This document shows, one piece after another, positions 1-5,609 of a stretch of 7,185 bases of DNA. Each line of letters opens with the position of its first letter. Positions within the stretch are counted from its first letter, which is position 1. Origin of the DNA: CAZAQS01 sp964486825 (GTDB lineage Bacteria; Chloroflexota; Anaerolineae; Anaerolineales; UBA4823); NCBI GenBank assembly GCA_964486825.1, contig CAZAQS010000245.1, positions 1 through 7,185 on the forward strand. Direction: 5' to 3'. The notes beneath the pieces are model-generated. The model worked only from the letters and a program-made list of their open reading frames with translations. It did no database searches and was not told where the DNA came from. The position numbers were made by a program, and so were the translations under genes.

Positions 1-367
1 TGCTAATATGGCAGGGCATACGACGGTAGCAATCCCTAGTTCTAAATTGAAGACGGCGATTGCCAAGATTCTGAAGGAAGAGGGTTTCATTGCCAGTTAC
101 GAGATCGTAGATGGCAAGCAGCCCGAGCATAAAGTCTTGCGCCTGCGCTTGAAATATGTAGGCGAGAGGCGAGAACGCCAGGCCGTAATCACCGACCTGG
201 AGCGGGTCAGCCGCCCCGGACGCCGTGTATACGCTGGAAAGCAAGATATTCCTTGGGTGCTATCTGGGATGGGGATTGCGATCCTATCCACGCCCAAGGG
301 TGTGATGACCGGGCAGCGGGCTCGCCAGTTAGGCGTTGGCGGTGAGGTCATCTGCAAGATTTGGTAA
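1..367 (+). CDS. rpsH: 30S ribosomal protein S8, 5'-truncated by the window edge
   Basis: S8 binds the central domain of 16S rRNA (helix 21) and is a primary assembly protein of the 30S platform; in E. coli it is also the translational repressor of the spc operon. The reading frame is open to the first base: the codons before the ATG at 8 read Ala-Asn, giving the family motif A-N-M-A that lies about 18-20 residues into S8. The ATG at 8 is therefore an internal Met, and roughly 16 N-terminal residues lie outside the window. Visible are the N-terminal segment SKLKTAIAKILKEEGFI and the C-terminal signature ILSTPKGVMTGQRARQLGVG followed by GE, which forms the rRNA-binding face. The gene ends in TAA and is followed by an unusually long 82-base gap before rplF. 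Identification is certain; only the true start is unseen. Confidence 0.97.
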   Translation, partial: ANMAGHTTVAIPSSKLKTAIAKILKEEGFIASYEIVDGKQPEHKVLRLRLKYVGERRERQAVITDLERVSRPGRRVYAGKQDIPWVLSGMGIAILSTPKGVMTGQRARQLGVGGEVICKIW

Positions 368-449
368 TTTGTAATTGTTGGCTGCGGGTTGCCGATAGCA
401 GGCAGATGCCTGAAACCTGGCAGAAGGCAGCTTACAGGAGGTTGTAATC
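368..449 (+). other. 82-base rpsH-rplF spacer with short inverted repeats
   Basis: This is by far the longest gap in the first half of the cluster, where neighbours are otherwise separated by 2-11 bases or overlap. It holds a 5-bp inverted repeat, CAGGC at 399-403 and GCCTG at 408-412 with a 4-base loop. A longer-range pair is GCTGC at 381-385 with GCAGC at 427-431. A third possible pair is AACCT at 414-418 with AGGTT at 439-443, which overlaps the rplF Shine-Dalgarno. I see no convincing promoter or open reading frame. A regulatory RNA role is only a possibility. Confidence 0.4.
436..442 (+). promoter_or_regulatory. Strong Shine-Dalgarno fixing the GTG start of rplF
   Basis: AGGAGGT lies 7 bases before the GTG at 450. 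It decides the start of L6, because no ATG gives the conserved N-terminus MSRIGRMP. rplF is the only gene in the window with a non-ATG start, and it has one of the strongest ribosome binding sites here. Confidence 0.85.
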
Positions 450-992
450 GTGTCACGAATTGGTCGCATGCCGGTGGTTCTGCCATCGGGCGTTGAAGTG
501 GAGATCGATGGATCACGTGTGCGGGTAAAAGGACCGAAAGGTGAAATGGAGCGAGTCTTCCACGGCGATATTCAGATATCGAAGGAAGAAGGCGTCATTA
601 ATGTGACCCGTCCGTCGGATCAGCGCTCCCATCGCTCGTTACATGGCATGACCAGGGCGCTCATCAATAATATGGTTGTGGGCGTGAGCACGGGTTTTGA
701 AAAAGTGTTGGAAGTCAATGGCGTGGGTTACCGCGCTGAGATGAACGGCAACAACCTGGTGCTTCACGTTGGATATTCTCATCCCGTAGTCATCGAACCG
801 CCGGATGGGATTAGTTTTGAGGTAGATGCACGAACCCGCCAGGTCAAGGTAAAGGGGTACGACAAGGCCGAAGTAGGGCAGGTAGCTGCCGATATTCGTA
901 AGGTCAGGCCGCCTGAGCCCTATAAGGGCAAAGGCATCAAGTACCTGGAAGAGAAAATCCGCCGCAAGGCAGGTAAAGCAGGCAAGGTGTAA
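450..992 (+). CDS. rplF: 50S ribosomal protein L6
   Basis: L6 binds 23S rRNA near the sarcin-ricin loop and the factor-binding site of the large subunit. The 180-residue product matches the usual length (about 175-185). It shows the two tandem alpha/beta repeats of the family: the first from the N-terminal SRIGRMPVVLPSGVEV to about residue 80, the second from about residue 85 (KVLEVNGVGYRAEM) to 165. The L6 signature RPPEPYKGKGIKY is at 153-165, followed by a basic tail. The GTG start is supported by AGGAGGT at 436-442 and by the conserved first residues. The TAA stop is 3 bases before rplR, so translation of the two is probably coupled. Confidence 0.98.
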   Translation: MSRIGRMPVVLPSGVEVEIDGSRVRVKGPKGEMERVFHGDIQISKEEGVINVTRPSDQRSHRSLHGMTRALINNMVVGVSTGFEKVLEVNGVGYRAEMNGNNLVLHVGYSHPVVIEPPDGISFEVDARTRQVKVKGYDKAEVGQVAADIRKVRPPEPYKGKGIKYLEEKIRRKAGKAGKV

Positions 993-995
993 GAG

Positions 996-1364
996 ATGGC
1001 CAGTAAAAAATCACGTTCTGCAGCTCGTGAACGGCGGCATACGCGTGTCCGCACTCGAATCACTGGAACCAAGGATCGTCCCAGGATGAATGTCTACCGG
1101 AGCCTGTCTGATATCTATGTACAGGTCATTGACGATGGTGAAGGTAAAACCATTGTATCGGCGTCATCGATCGATCAGGACCTGCGAGAACAGCTTTCCG
1201 GCATGAACAAGACTGAGCAAGCGCGCAAGGTTGGCCAGGAGCTGGCCGAACGCGCTCGAGCAGTGGGTATTCAGAAAGTTATCTTCGACCGGGGTGGTTA
1301 CCGTTATCTCGGGCGTGTCAAAGCCCTGGCAGACGGTGCACGGGAAGGTGGACTGGAGTTCTAA
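996..1364 (+). CDS. rplR: 50S ribosomal protein L18
   Basis: L18 binds 5S rRNA and, with L5, docks it onto the central protuberance of the 50S subunit. The 122-residue protein has the basic, disordered N-terminal arm (about residues 1-22, rich in Arg and Lys), the RPRMNVYRS strand at 28-36, and the C-terminal signature FDRGGYRYLGRVKALADGAR at 97-116 ending in GGLEF. The usual bacterial form has Y-x-H-G-R at the YRYLGR position; Leu here is a mild variant. A Shine-Dalgarno AAGGTG at 984-989, inside the end of rplF, precedes the ATG by 6 bases. rpsE begins 3 bases after the stop. Both N- and C-terminal signatures are present, so start and length are secure. Confidence 0.98.
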   Translation: MASKKSRSAARERRHTRVRTRITGTKDRPRMNVYRSLSDIYVQVIDDGEGKTIVSASSIDQDLREQLSGMNKTEQARKVGQELAERARAVGIQKVIFDRGGYRYLGRVKALADGAREGGLEF

Positions 1365-1367
1365 GAT

Positions 1368-1898
1368 ATGAGTGATTATCAAGGTTCAGAATTCGAGCAA
1401 GAATTTGACGAGCGAGTCATCGAGATCGCACGTGTTGCTAAAGTTGTCAAAGGTGGTCGCCGTTTTTCATTTCGTGTTACCGTGGTAGTAGGCGATAACC
1501 GGGGTAAGGTCGGCGTCGGAGTTGGAAAGGCCAACGCGGTGCCAGATGCCATGCGTAAGGCTTCCGAAAAGGCGCGCAGCAGCATGCAGCCGGTCTCACT
1601 ATTTGGTAGTACGATCCCACACCAGGTGATTGGCAAGGTGAGTGGAGCGCGAGTCTTGCTCAAGCCTGCTTCTCCGGGTACGGGAGTTATCGCCGGTGGT
1701 GGTGTGCGGGCTGTGCTGGAGGCGGCGGGTGTGTCCGATATTCTAACCAAATCTTTGGGCAGCAATAACGTCCTCAACGTTGTGCTCGCCACGATGGACG
1801 CTCTCGACCAGCTCAAATCTCCTCAAGAGCAGGCCGCCCGGCGCGGGAAGCCCGTGCAGGATGTCCTACCGTTTTGGGAGCGAAAGAAAAATGTCTGA
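1368..1898 (+). CDS. rpsE: 30S ribosomal protein S5
   Basis: S5 sits on the back of the 30S body at the mRNA entry side; with S4 it forms an interface important for decoding accuracy. The 176-residue product has a short acidic N-terminal lead (1-15), then the double-stranded RNA-binding fold, with KVVKGGRRFSFRVTVVVGDN at 25-44 and GKVGVGVGKANAVPDAMRKA from 46. The C-terminal domain follows, with GTGVIAGGGVRAVLEAAGV at 104-122 and the SLGSNNVLNVV motif at 129-139. The last roughly 15 residues extend beyond the core. The Shine-Dalgarno TGGAG at 1354-1358 lies inside rplR, 9 bases before the ATG. The last 8 bases of the gene overlap the start of rpmD. Confidence 0.98.
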   Translation: MSDYQGSEFEQEFDERVIEIARVAKVVKGGRRFSFRVTVVVGDNRGKVGVGVGKANAVPDAMRKASEKARSSMQPVSLFGSTIPHQVIGKVSGARVLLKPASPGTGVIAGGGVRAVLEAAGVSDILTKSLGSNNVLNVVLATMDALDQLKSPQEQAARRGKPVQDVLPFWERKKNV

Positions 1899-2100
1899 TC
1901 AGAGCCAACCAAAAGGTAAAACTGTTCGTATAACGCTTGTGAAAAGCCCTATCGGCTACACAGTGCGTCACAAGGCCACCATCCGGGCCCTTGGTCTGCG
2001 GCGCATGCACCAGACCGTAGAGCATGAGGATTCACCCAGCTTGCGCGGCATGCTGTATAAGGTGAACCACCTGGTAAAAGTGGTGGAAGTAGAAGGATAA
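1891..2100 (+). CDS. rpmD: 50S ribosomal protein L30
   Basis: L30 is a small protein on the solvent side of the large subunit, present in most but not all bacteria. The open frame begins further upstream, at 1780, but the ATG at 1891 gives the proper product of 69 residues. A short polar lead of about 9 residues precedes the L30 core, VRITLVKSPIGYTVRHKATI at 12-31 and ALGLRRMHQTV at 33-43, then LRGMLYKVNHLVKV at 51-64. The KSPIG and LGLRR-x-x-x-T-V motifs are diagnostic. The start overlaps the end of rpsE by 8 bases (ATGTCTGA), typical of translational coupling; only a weak purine stretch, GGGAG at 1876-1880, serves as ribosome binding site. rplO starts 2 bases after the stop. Confidence 0.95.
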   Translation: MSDQSQPKGKTVRITLVKSPIGYTVRHKATIRALGLRRMHQTVEHEDSPSLRGMLYKVNHLVKVVEVEG

Positions 2101-2102
2101 TC

Positions 2103-2561
2103 ATGAAACTGCACGATCTGAAACCGAATGAAGGATCCAAAAAGGATCGTAAGCGAGTAGGCCGAGGTACGGCTGCCGGGCAAGGAAAAACCGCTGGCCG
2201 CGGCACAAAGGGCCAGGGAGCACGTGCGGGAGGCGGTACCCGTTTATACCACCAGGGCGGTAACCTACCCTTTTATCGCCGTCTTCCTTTCGTACGTGGT
2301 AAGGGTTTTACCCCTATCAACAGGGTAGAGTATAACGAAGTCAATTTGGACCAACTGGCTAGCTTCAACGCCGATAGCGAAGTCAATCCAGAGACCTTGG
2401 GCGAGGCGCGCCTGCTGCGCGATCCTCGTAACCCGGTCGTTATCTTGGGCCGAGGGGATGTCAAGGTAGCGTTGAAAGTGCGTGTCCACCGAGTGAGTAA
2501 AAGCGCGGCGGAGAAGATCACAGCCGCCGGTGGTAGTGTCGAAACGATCGACAAAGAGTAG
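2103..2561 (+). CDS. rplO: 50S ribosomal protein L15
   Basis: L15 is a late-assembly 23S rRNA-binding protein whose long glycine- and arginine-rich N-terminal extension threads into the subunit. The 152-residue product has MKLHDLKPNEGSKKDRKRVG at 1-20, then the glycine-rich segment RGTAAGQGKTAGRGTKGQGA at 21-40 and GNLPFYRRLP at 53-62. The C-terminal globular part ends in the repeat-like KVRVHRVSKSAAEKITAAGG at 125-144. The segment LPFVRGKGFTP at 61-71 is longer than the proteobacterial LPKRGF form, which helps to place the organism. The Shine-Dalgarno AGAAGG at 2091-2096 lies inside rpmD, 6 bases before the ATG. The TAG stop is part of the secY ribosome binding site. Confidence 0.97.
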   Translation: MKLHDLKPNEGSKKDRKRVGRGTAAGQGKTAGRGTKGQGARAGGGTRLYHQGGNLPFYRRLPFVRGKGFTPINRVEYNEVNLDQLASFNADSEVNPETLGEARLLRDPRNPVVILGRGDVKVALKVRVHRVSKSAAEKITAAGGSVETIDKE

Positions 2562-2572
2562 GAGTCATTCAA

Positions 2573-3937
2573 ATGAAGTGGTCTGCCTGGCGTTATCTTT
2601 GGACAGCACAGGATGTGCGGCGAAAGCTCTTAATCACCATTGGGATCTTAGCGATCTACCGCTTTGTCTCTCACGTTCCTGTTCCAGGCGCGAACCCGGA
2701 AGCTATAGCCGGAATTCTGGGCGGTGGTGGCGCAGCGGGTAGTTTTATCGGTATCCTGGACTTATTATCTGGCGGTACCGTAAAAAACTTCTCCGTCCTC
2801 GCGATGGGTGTTTACCCTTATATCACCTCCCAAATTATCCTTCAGCTATTGATTCCCATCGTACCGGCCTTTAAGGCGCGCATGGAAGAAGACCCGCGCG
2901 AAGGCAAAAAGTGGATGGAGAAATGGACTTATATGCTGGCAGTCCCTATGGCTGCTTTGCAAGCGATTGGTCAAATCAACATATTTAACAGCCTGGCTAT
3001 TCAGGCCGGCCTGCCGCCTGTCATCCCTCAGTTTGGTTTTAGTGGAGAGGCTTTTCTGATCACCATAACGATCATCTTGAGCATGACAGCTGGAACGATG
3101 TTTGCCATTTGGTTGGGTGAGCTGATCTCTGAATATGGCATTCGCAACCAGGGCCTTTCCTTGATCATTTTCTCCGGTATCGTTTCTCAAATCCCGATGA
3201 CTTTCATCGGCCTTTGGGCAGATGAGCAAACACGCTGGTTCTCGATGGCCTTCATGCTTATTGTTACTACACTGATCATCTTCGCAATCGTGTACGTGCA
3301 GCAGGGCCGCCGGCATGTGCCCGTTATGTACCCTGGTCGCAGGGTTGGCAGCCGCATGTCCATGCCGGTGAAGGGTACCCTCCCACTGATGGTCAACATG
3401 TCGGGCATGATCCCGTTGATCTTCGCACAGTCTATCCTCACTTTCCCGGCCATCCTGGCGAGTTATTTCATCCAGTCGACAACCTCCTGGGTTGCCAACT
3501 TCGCTTTCACTGTCCAGAACTTGTTCGGTGGCGGAAGTGGGTTTTACTGGCTGATGTATTTCTTGATGGTTGTGATGTTCTCCTTCTTCTATACCGATGT
3601 CCTGTTTTCTCAACAGAACTATGGAGAGAACCTTAAGAAAGTAGGCGCTCAAATACCTGGTGTTAGCCGTGGGGCTCCAACTCAGCGTTATCTGACCAAA
3701 GTCCTACGCAGAATCACACTTCCGGGTGCGCTTTTCCTTGGTTTCGTAGCGATCTTGCCATTCCTGCTCAGTTTGCTAATGGGCGCGTTTGGGGTAGGCA
3801 TGGGCGGGCAGTCAGGTGTGCTGTTGGTGAACTCCGCAGGTTTGCTCATCGTCGTGGGTGTGGTTCGCGATACGTTCTTTAATATCGACGCAGAGCTGAA
3901 GCTACACGGTTACGACGATACCTTGCTCGTTCGCTAG
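2573..3937 (+). CDS. secY: SecY, channel subunit of the Sec translocon
   Basis: SecY forms the protein-conducting pore of the SecYEG complex in the cytoplasmic membrane and works with SecA and the ribosome. The 454-residue product is slightly longer than the usual 420-445. Ten hydrophobic segments can be placed at about 18-36, 73-97, 117-137, 159-182, 194-214, 223-242, 269-297, 324-344, 381-404 and 414-432. Family motifs include NFSVLAMGVYPYITSQIILQ at 72-91, LSLIIFSGIVSQIP at 195-208 and ITLPGALFLG at 381-390. Two sites differ from the common pattern: the C5 loop reads PGVSRG (362-367) instead of PGIRPG, and the last membrane segment reads NSAGLLIVVG instead of GGTSLLIVVG. The Shine-Dalgarno TAGGAG at 2559-2564 begins in the rplO stop. 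Position after rplO is universal. Confidence 0.97.
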   Translation: MKWSAWRYLWTAQDVRRKLLITIGILAIYRFVSHVPVPGANPEAIAGILGGGGAAGSFIGILDLLSGGTVKNFSVLAMGVYPYITSQIILQLLIPIVPAFKARMEEDPREGKKWMEKWTYMLAVPMAALQAIGQINIFNSLAIQAGLPPVIPQFGFSGEAFLITITIILSMTAGTMFAIWLGELISEYGIRNQGLSLIIFSGIVSQIPMTFIGLWADEQTRWFSMAFMLIVTTLIIFAIVYVQQGRRHVPVMYPGRRVGSRMSMPVKGTLPLMVNMSGMIPLIFAQSILTFPAILASYFIQSTTSWVANFAFTVQNLFGGGSGFYWLMYFLMVVMFSFFYTDVLFSQQNYGENLKKVGAQIPGVSRGAPTQRYLTKVLRRITLPGALFLGFVAILPFLLSLLMGAFGVGMGGQSGVLLVNSAGLLIVVGVVRDTFFNIDAELKLHGYDDTLLVR

Positions 3938-3945
3938 GAGGAATT

Positions 3946-4599
3946 ATGGGGACTTACCTTGTTCTGCTTGGTCCACCAGGTGCGGGTAAAGGCACACAGG
4001 CTCAAATCATATCCAAGAGTCTGGGGCTTCCGCACATATCTTCTGGAGATATCTTTCGGGAAAATCTGAAGAACAAGACAGAGCTAGGGAAACAGGCCGA
4101 GGGATTTATCAACCGGGGAGCGCTGGTACCCGATGGTCTGACAATCGCGATGATTCGGGAGCGGCTTTCTCGCCCGGATTGTAAAGATGGCGCTTTGTTG
4201 GATGGTTTTCCACGCACTCCTCCACAGGCTGAGGCCCTCGATTCTATATTAAAAGAATTTGATGGGCAGGTAGATGCTGTACCTTACATAAAAGTTGATG
4301 AAAAAGAGCTTGTCGAGCGTCTAAGCGGAAGGTGGACGTGTGTGGCTAAAGGCCATGTCTTCCATGAAAAGTTTAATCCGCCTCGTGATCACGGGATCTG
4401 TGATTATGATGGGTCAATCTTGTACCAGCGCGAGGACGATAAACCCGAGACGGTCATCAACCGTATCCGTGTGTATTTTGAACAGACTGAGCCGTTGATC
4501 ACATACTACCGACAGAAGGGCTTATTGCTCGAAGTCGATGGCGCTAAACCGATCGACGAAGTCTCTGAAGAGCTGCTCAACGTACTGCCGGCAAAGTAG
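3946..4599 (+). CDS. adk: Adenylate kinase, long-LID form
   Basis: Cytoplasmic enzyme that interconverts ATP + AMP and 2 ADP. The 217-residue product has the P-loop GPPGAGKGTQ at 9-18 and the AMP-binding region from SSGDIFREN (32-40) to about residue 75. DGFPRTPPQA is at 86-95, the long LID domain at about 128-165, and QREDD-x-x-E-T-V at 161-170. Arg38, Arg90, Arg129, Arg162 and Arg173 match the E. coli active-site arginines 36, 88, 123, 156 and 167. The LID has two of the four zinc-ligand positions as Cys (132, 152), Asp155 at the fourth and Lys135 at the second, so the metal site is incomplete. The Shine-Dalgarno AGGAGG at 3936-3941 overlaps the secY stop, 4 bases before the ATG. The secY-adk-map order is common outside enterobacteria. 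Confidence 0.97.
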   Translation: MGTYLVLLGPPGAGKGTQAQIISKSLGLPHISSGDIFRENLKNKTELGKQAEGFINRGALVPDGLTIAMIRERLSRPDCKDGALLDGFPRTPPQAEALDSILKEFDGQVDAVPYIKVDEKELVERLSGRWTCVAKGHVFHEKFNPPRDHGICDYDGSILYQREDDKPETVINRIRVYFEQTEPLITYYRQKGLLLEVDGAKPIDEVSEELLNVLPAK

Positions 4600-4606
4600 G
4601 AGTTCC

Positions 4607-5377
4607 ATGGGCTGGGAACGAAACATCATCATCAAAACGCCGGATGAAATCTCCATCATGCGCGATGCTGGCAGGATCAATGCGATGGCCCTCGCTGCGG
4701 TAAGGGAGCTTATCGCACCAGGTGTGAGCACGGCGGACCTGGATGCTGCTGCGGAAGAAGTGATATCGAAGCATGGAGCAGTGCCGACGTTTAAAGGCGT
4801 CCCAGGCGCTTATCCGTATCCAGCAGCCACAACGATCAGCATCAATGCTGAGTTGGTGCATGGAATTCCGGGGAAGCGTATCTTACGAGAAGGTGATATC
4901 GTCTCTGTGGATTGTGGGACCACGTTTGAGGGTTTTGTTGGAGACTCGGCCTTTACAGCTCCGGTTGGAGATGTTTCCGACGAAGCCAAATGCCTGATCG
5001 ATGTTACCGAGAAGGCTCTGTATGTCGGGATCGATAAGTTAAGACCCGGACAGCGGGTTGGCGATGTTGGAGCGGCGATCCAACATTATGTAGAGGGACT
5101 CGGTTATCACCTTACCCGCATTTACACCGGTCACGGTGTAGGACGTATGATGTGGGAAGGACCACAGGTCCCAAATTATGGTACGGCTGGAAGGGGCATC
5201 ATGCTCCGTCCGGGCATGACGATCGCGTTAGAACCGATGGTTCTTGTCGGGACCCAGGAAACCAAAGTGCTGCGCGACCAATGGACGGTCGCATCTGTTG
5301 ATGGGTCCCTTACGGCTCACTATGAGCATACTGTCGCCGTCACGGAGGGTGAGCCTCTTATTCTTACGGCGATTTAG
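4607..5377 (+). CDS. map: Methionine aminopeptidase, type I
   Basis: Removes the initiator Met from nascent proteins with small second residues. The open frame reaches back to 4538, inside adk, but the ATG at 4607 is right: AGGAG at 4598-4602 precedes it by 4 bases and the N-terminus then reads NIIIKTPDEISIMRDAGRI, as in the family. The 256-residue pita-bread fold has its metal ligands intact: Asp102 (VDCG), Asp113 (GDSA), His176 (GHGVGR), Glu209 (ALEPM) and Glu240 (HYEHT). Substrate-binding His85 (HGIP, E. coli His79) and pocket Trp226 (E. coli Trp221) are also kept. The position of E. coli Phe177-His178 is Met182-Trp183 (MMWEGPQV), a notable change. There is no N-terminal zinc-finger or linker extension. 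infA, the usual next gene, is not present. Confidence 0.97.
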   Translation: MGWERNIIIKTPDEISIMRDAGRINAMALAAVRELIAPGVSTADLDAAAEEVISKHGAVPTFKGVPGAYPYPAATTISINAELVHGIPGKRILREGDIVSVDCGTTFEGFVGDSAFTAPVGDVSDEAKCLIDVTEKALYVGIDKLRPGQRVGDVGAAIQHYVEGLGYHLTRIYTGHGVGRMMWEGPQVPNYGTAGRGIMLRPGMTIALEPMVLVGTQETKVLRDQWTVASVDGSLTAHYEHTVAVTEGEPLILTAI

Positions 5378-5380
5378 GAG
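5375..5380 (+). promoter_or_regulatory. Orphan TAGGAG: ribosome binding site with no gene after it
   Basis: The map stop codon runs directly into a Shine-Dalgarno (TAGGAG), exactly as at the rplO-secY, secY-adk and adk-map junctions, where an ATG follows within 4-8 bases. Here no ATG follows within 46 bases. The only candidates are a TTG at 5382 (1 base away, too close; 29 codons) and a TTG at 5390 (9 bases away; 8 codons). The simplest reading is a leftover from a lost downstream gene, probably infA. Confidence 0.4.
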
Positions 5381-5421
5381 CTTGAAGCTTTGGCGAGAAT
5401 ACCTGGAGCCAGATAAAAACC

Positions 5422-5450
5422 TGGACATGGAGCAACTTAAAAGGTATAAT
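5422..5450 (+). promoter_or_regulatory. Near-consensus sigma-A promoter upstream of rpmJ
   Basis: The -35 hexamer TGGACA (5422-5427, 5 of 6 to TTGACA) and a perfect -10 TATAAT (5445-5450) are separated by exactly 17 bases. Transcription would start at about 5457, leaving a leader of about 34 bases before the rpmJ ATG that contains its ribosome binding site. It lies in the only gap of the spc-like half that follows the loss of a gene. It would drive rpmJ-rpsM-rpsK-rpsD and presumably rpoA and rplQ separately from the upstream genes. The match is visible; activity is inferred. Confidence 0.7.
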
Positions 5451-5460
5451 CAAAGCTTTG
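5451..5460. repeat. 10-bp palindrome at the predicted transcription start
   Basis: CAAAGCTTTG is a perfect palindrome directly after the -10 box and spans the predicted start site. The 10-mer AAGCTTTGGC within and beyond it (5453-5462) also occurs at 5385-5394 in the same gap, 68 bases upstream. It could be an operator or the start of a leader hairpin, but it is short and a third copy of the 10-mer lies inside rpsD, which argues for chance. Confidence 0.3.
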
Positions 5461-5490
5461 GCTGGAAATAGATAGAAGGAGTGCAGTGCG

Positions 5491-5604
5491 ATGAAAGTAT
5501 CATCATCGGTTCGAAAGCGTTGCTCGAAGTGTAAGGTAGTCCGGAGGAACAACCGGATATATATTATTTGTGAGAATCCGAAACATAAGCAACGACAAGG
5601 ATAA
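5491..5604 (+). CDS. rpmJ: 50S ribosomal protein L36, zinc-binding form
   Basis: L36 is the smallest protein of the large subunit and helps to organise 23S rRNA near the base of the L7/L12 stalk. The product is 37 residues: MKVSSSVRKRCSKCKVVRRN followed by NRIYIICENPKHKQRQG. Cys11, Cys14, Cys27 and His32 form the intact zinc-ribbon ligands (C-x2-C-x12-C-x4-H), so this is the metal-binding version and not the zinc-free paralogue. The Shine-Dalgarno AAGGAG at 5476-5481 is 9 bases before the ATG. It stands directly before rpsM, as in most bacteria, and is the first gene after the predicted internal promoter. Full family length and all ligands make the call secure. Confidence 0.97.
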   Translation: MKVSSSVRKRCSKCKVVRRNNRIYIICENPKHKQRQG

Positions 5605-5609
5605 TTAGA

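Noticed and set aside
8..10. ATG at 8 as the true start of rpsH
   Set aside because: The preceding codons continue in frame as Ala-Asn, completing the internal S8 motif A-N-M-A, and S8 is normally about 16 residues longer at this end.
1780..1890. Upstream extension of the L30 frame within rpsE
   Set aside because: The added 37 residues have no L30 character; the ATG at 1891 gives a normal L30 and the usual coupling overlap.
2846..3652. 268-codon open frame on the minus strand opposite secY
   Set aside because: It lies entirely antisense to a certain secY, its product is rich in His, Arg and Asp with no recognisable fold, and it has no convincing ribosome binding site. It is a codon-usage shadow.
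4538..4606. Upstream extension of the map frame within adk
   Set aside because: The added 23 residues are out-of-frame adk sequence; the ATG at 4607 has a well-placed AGGAG and the family N-terminus.
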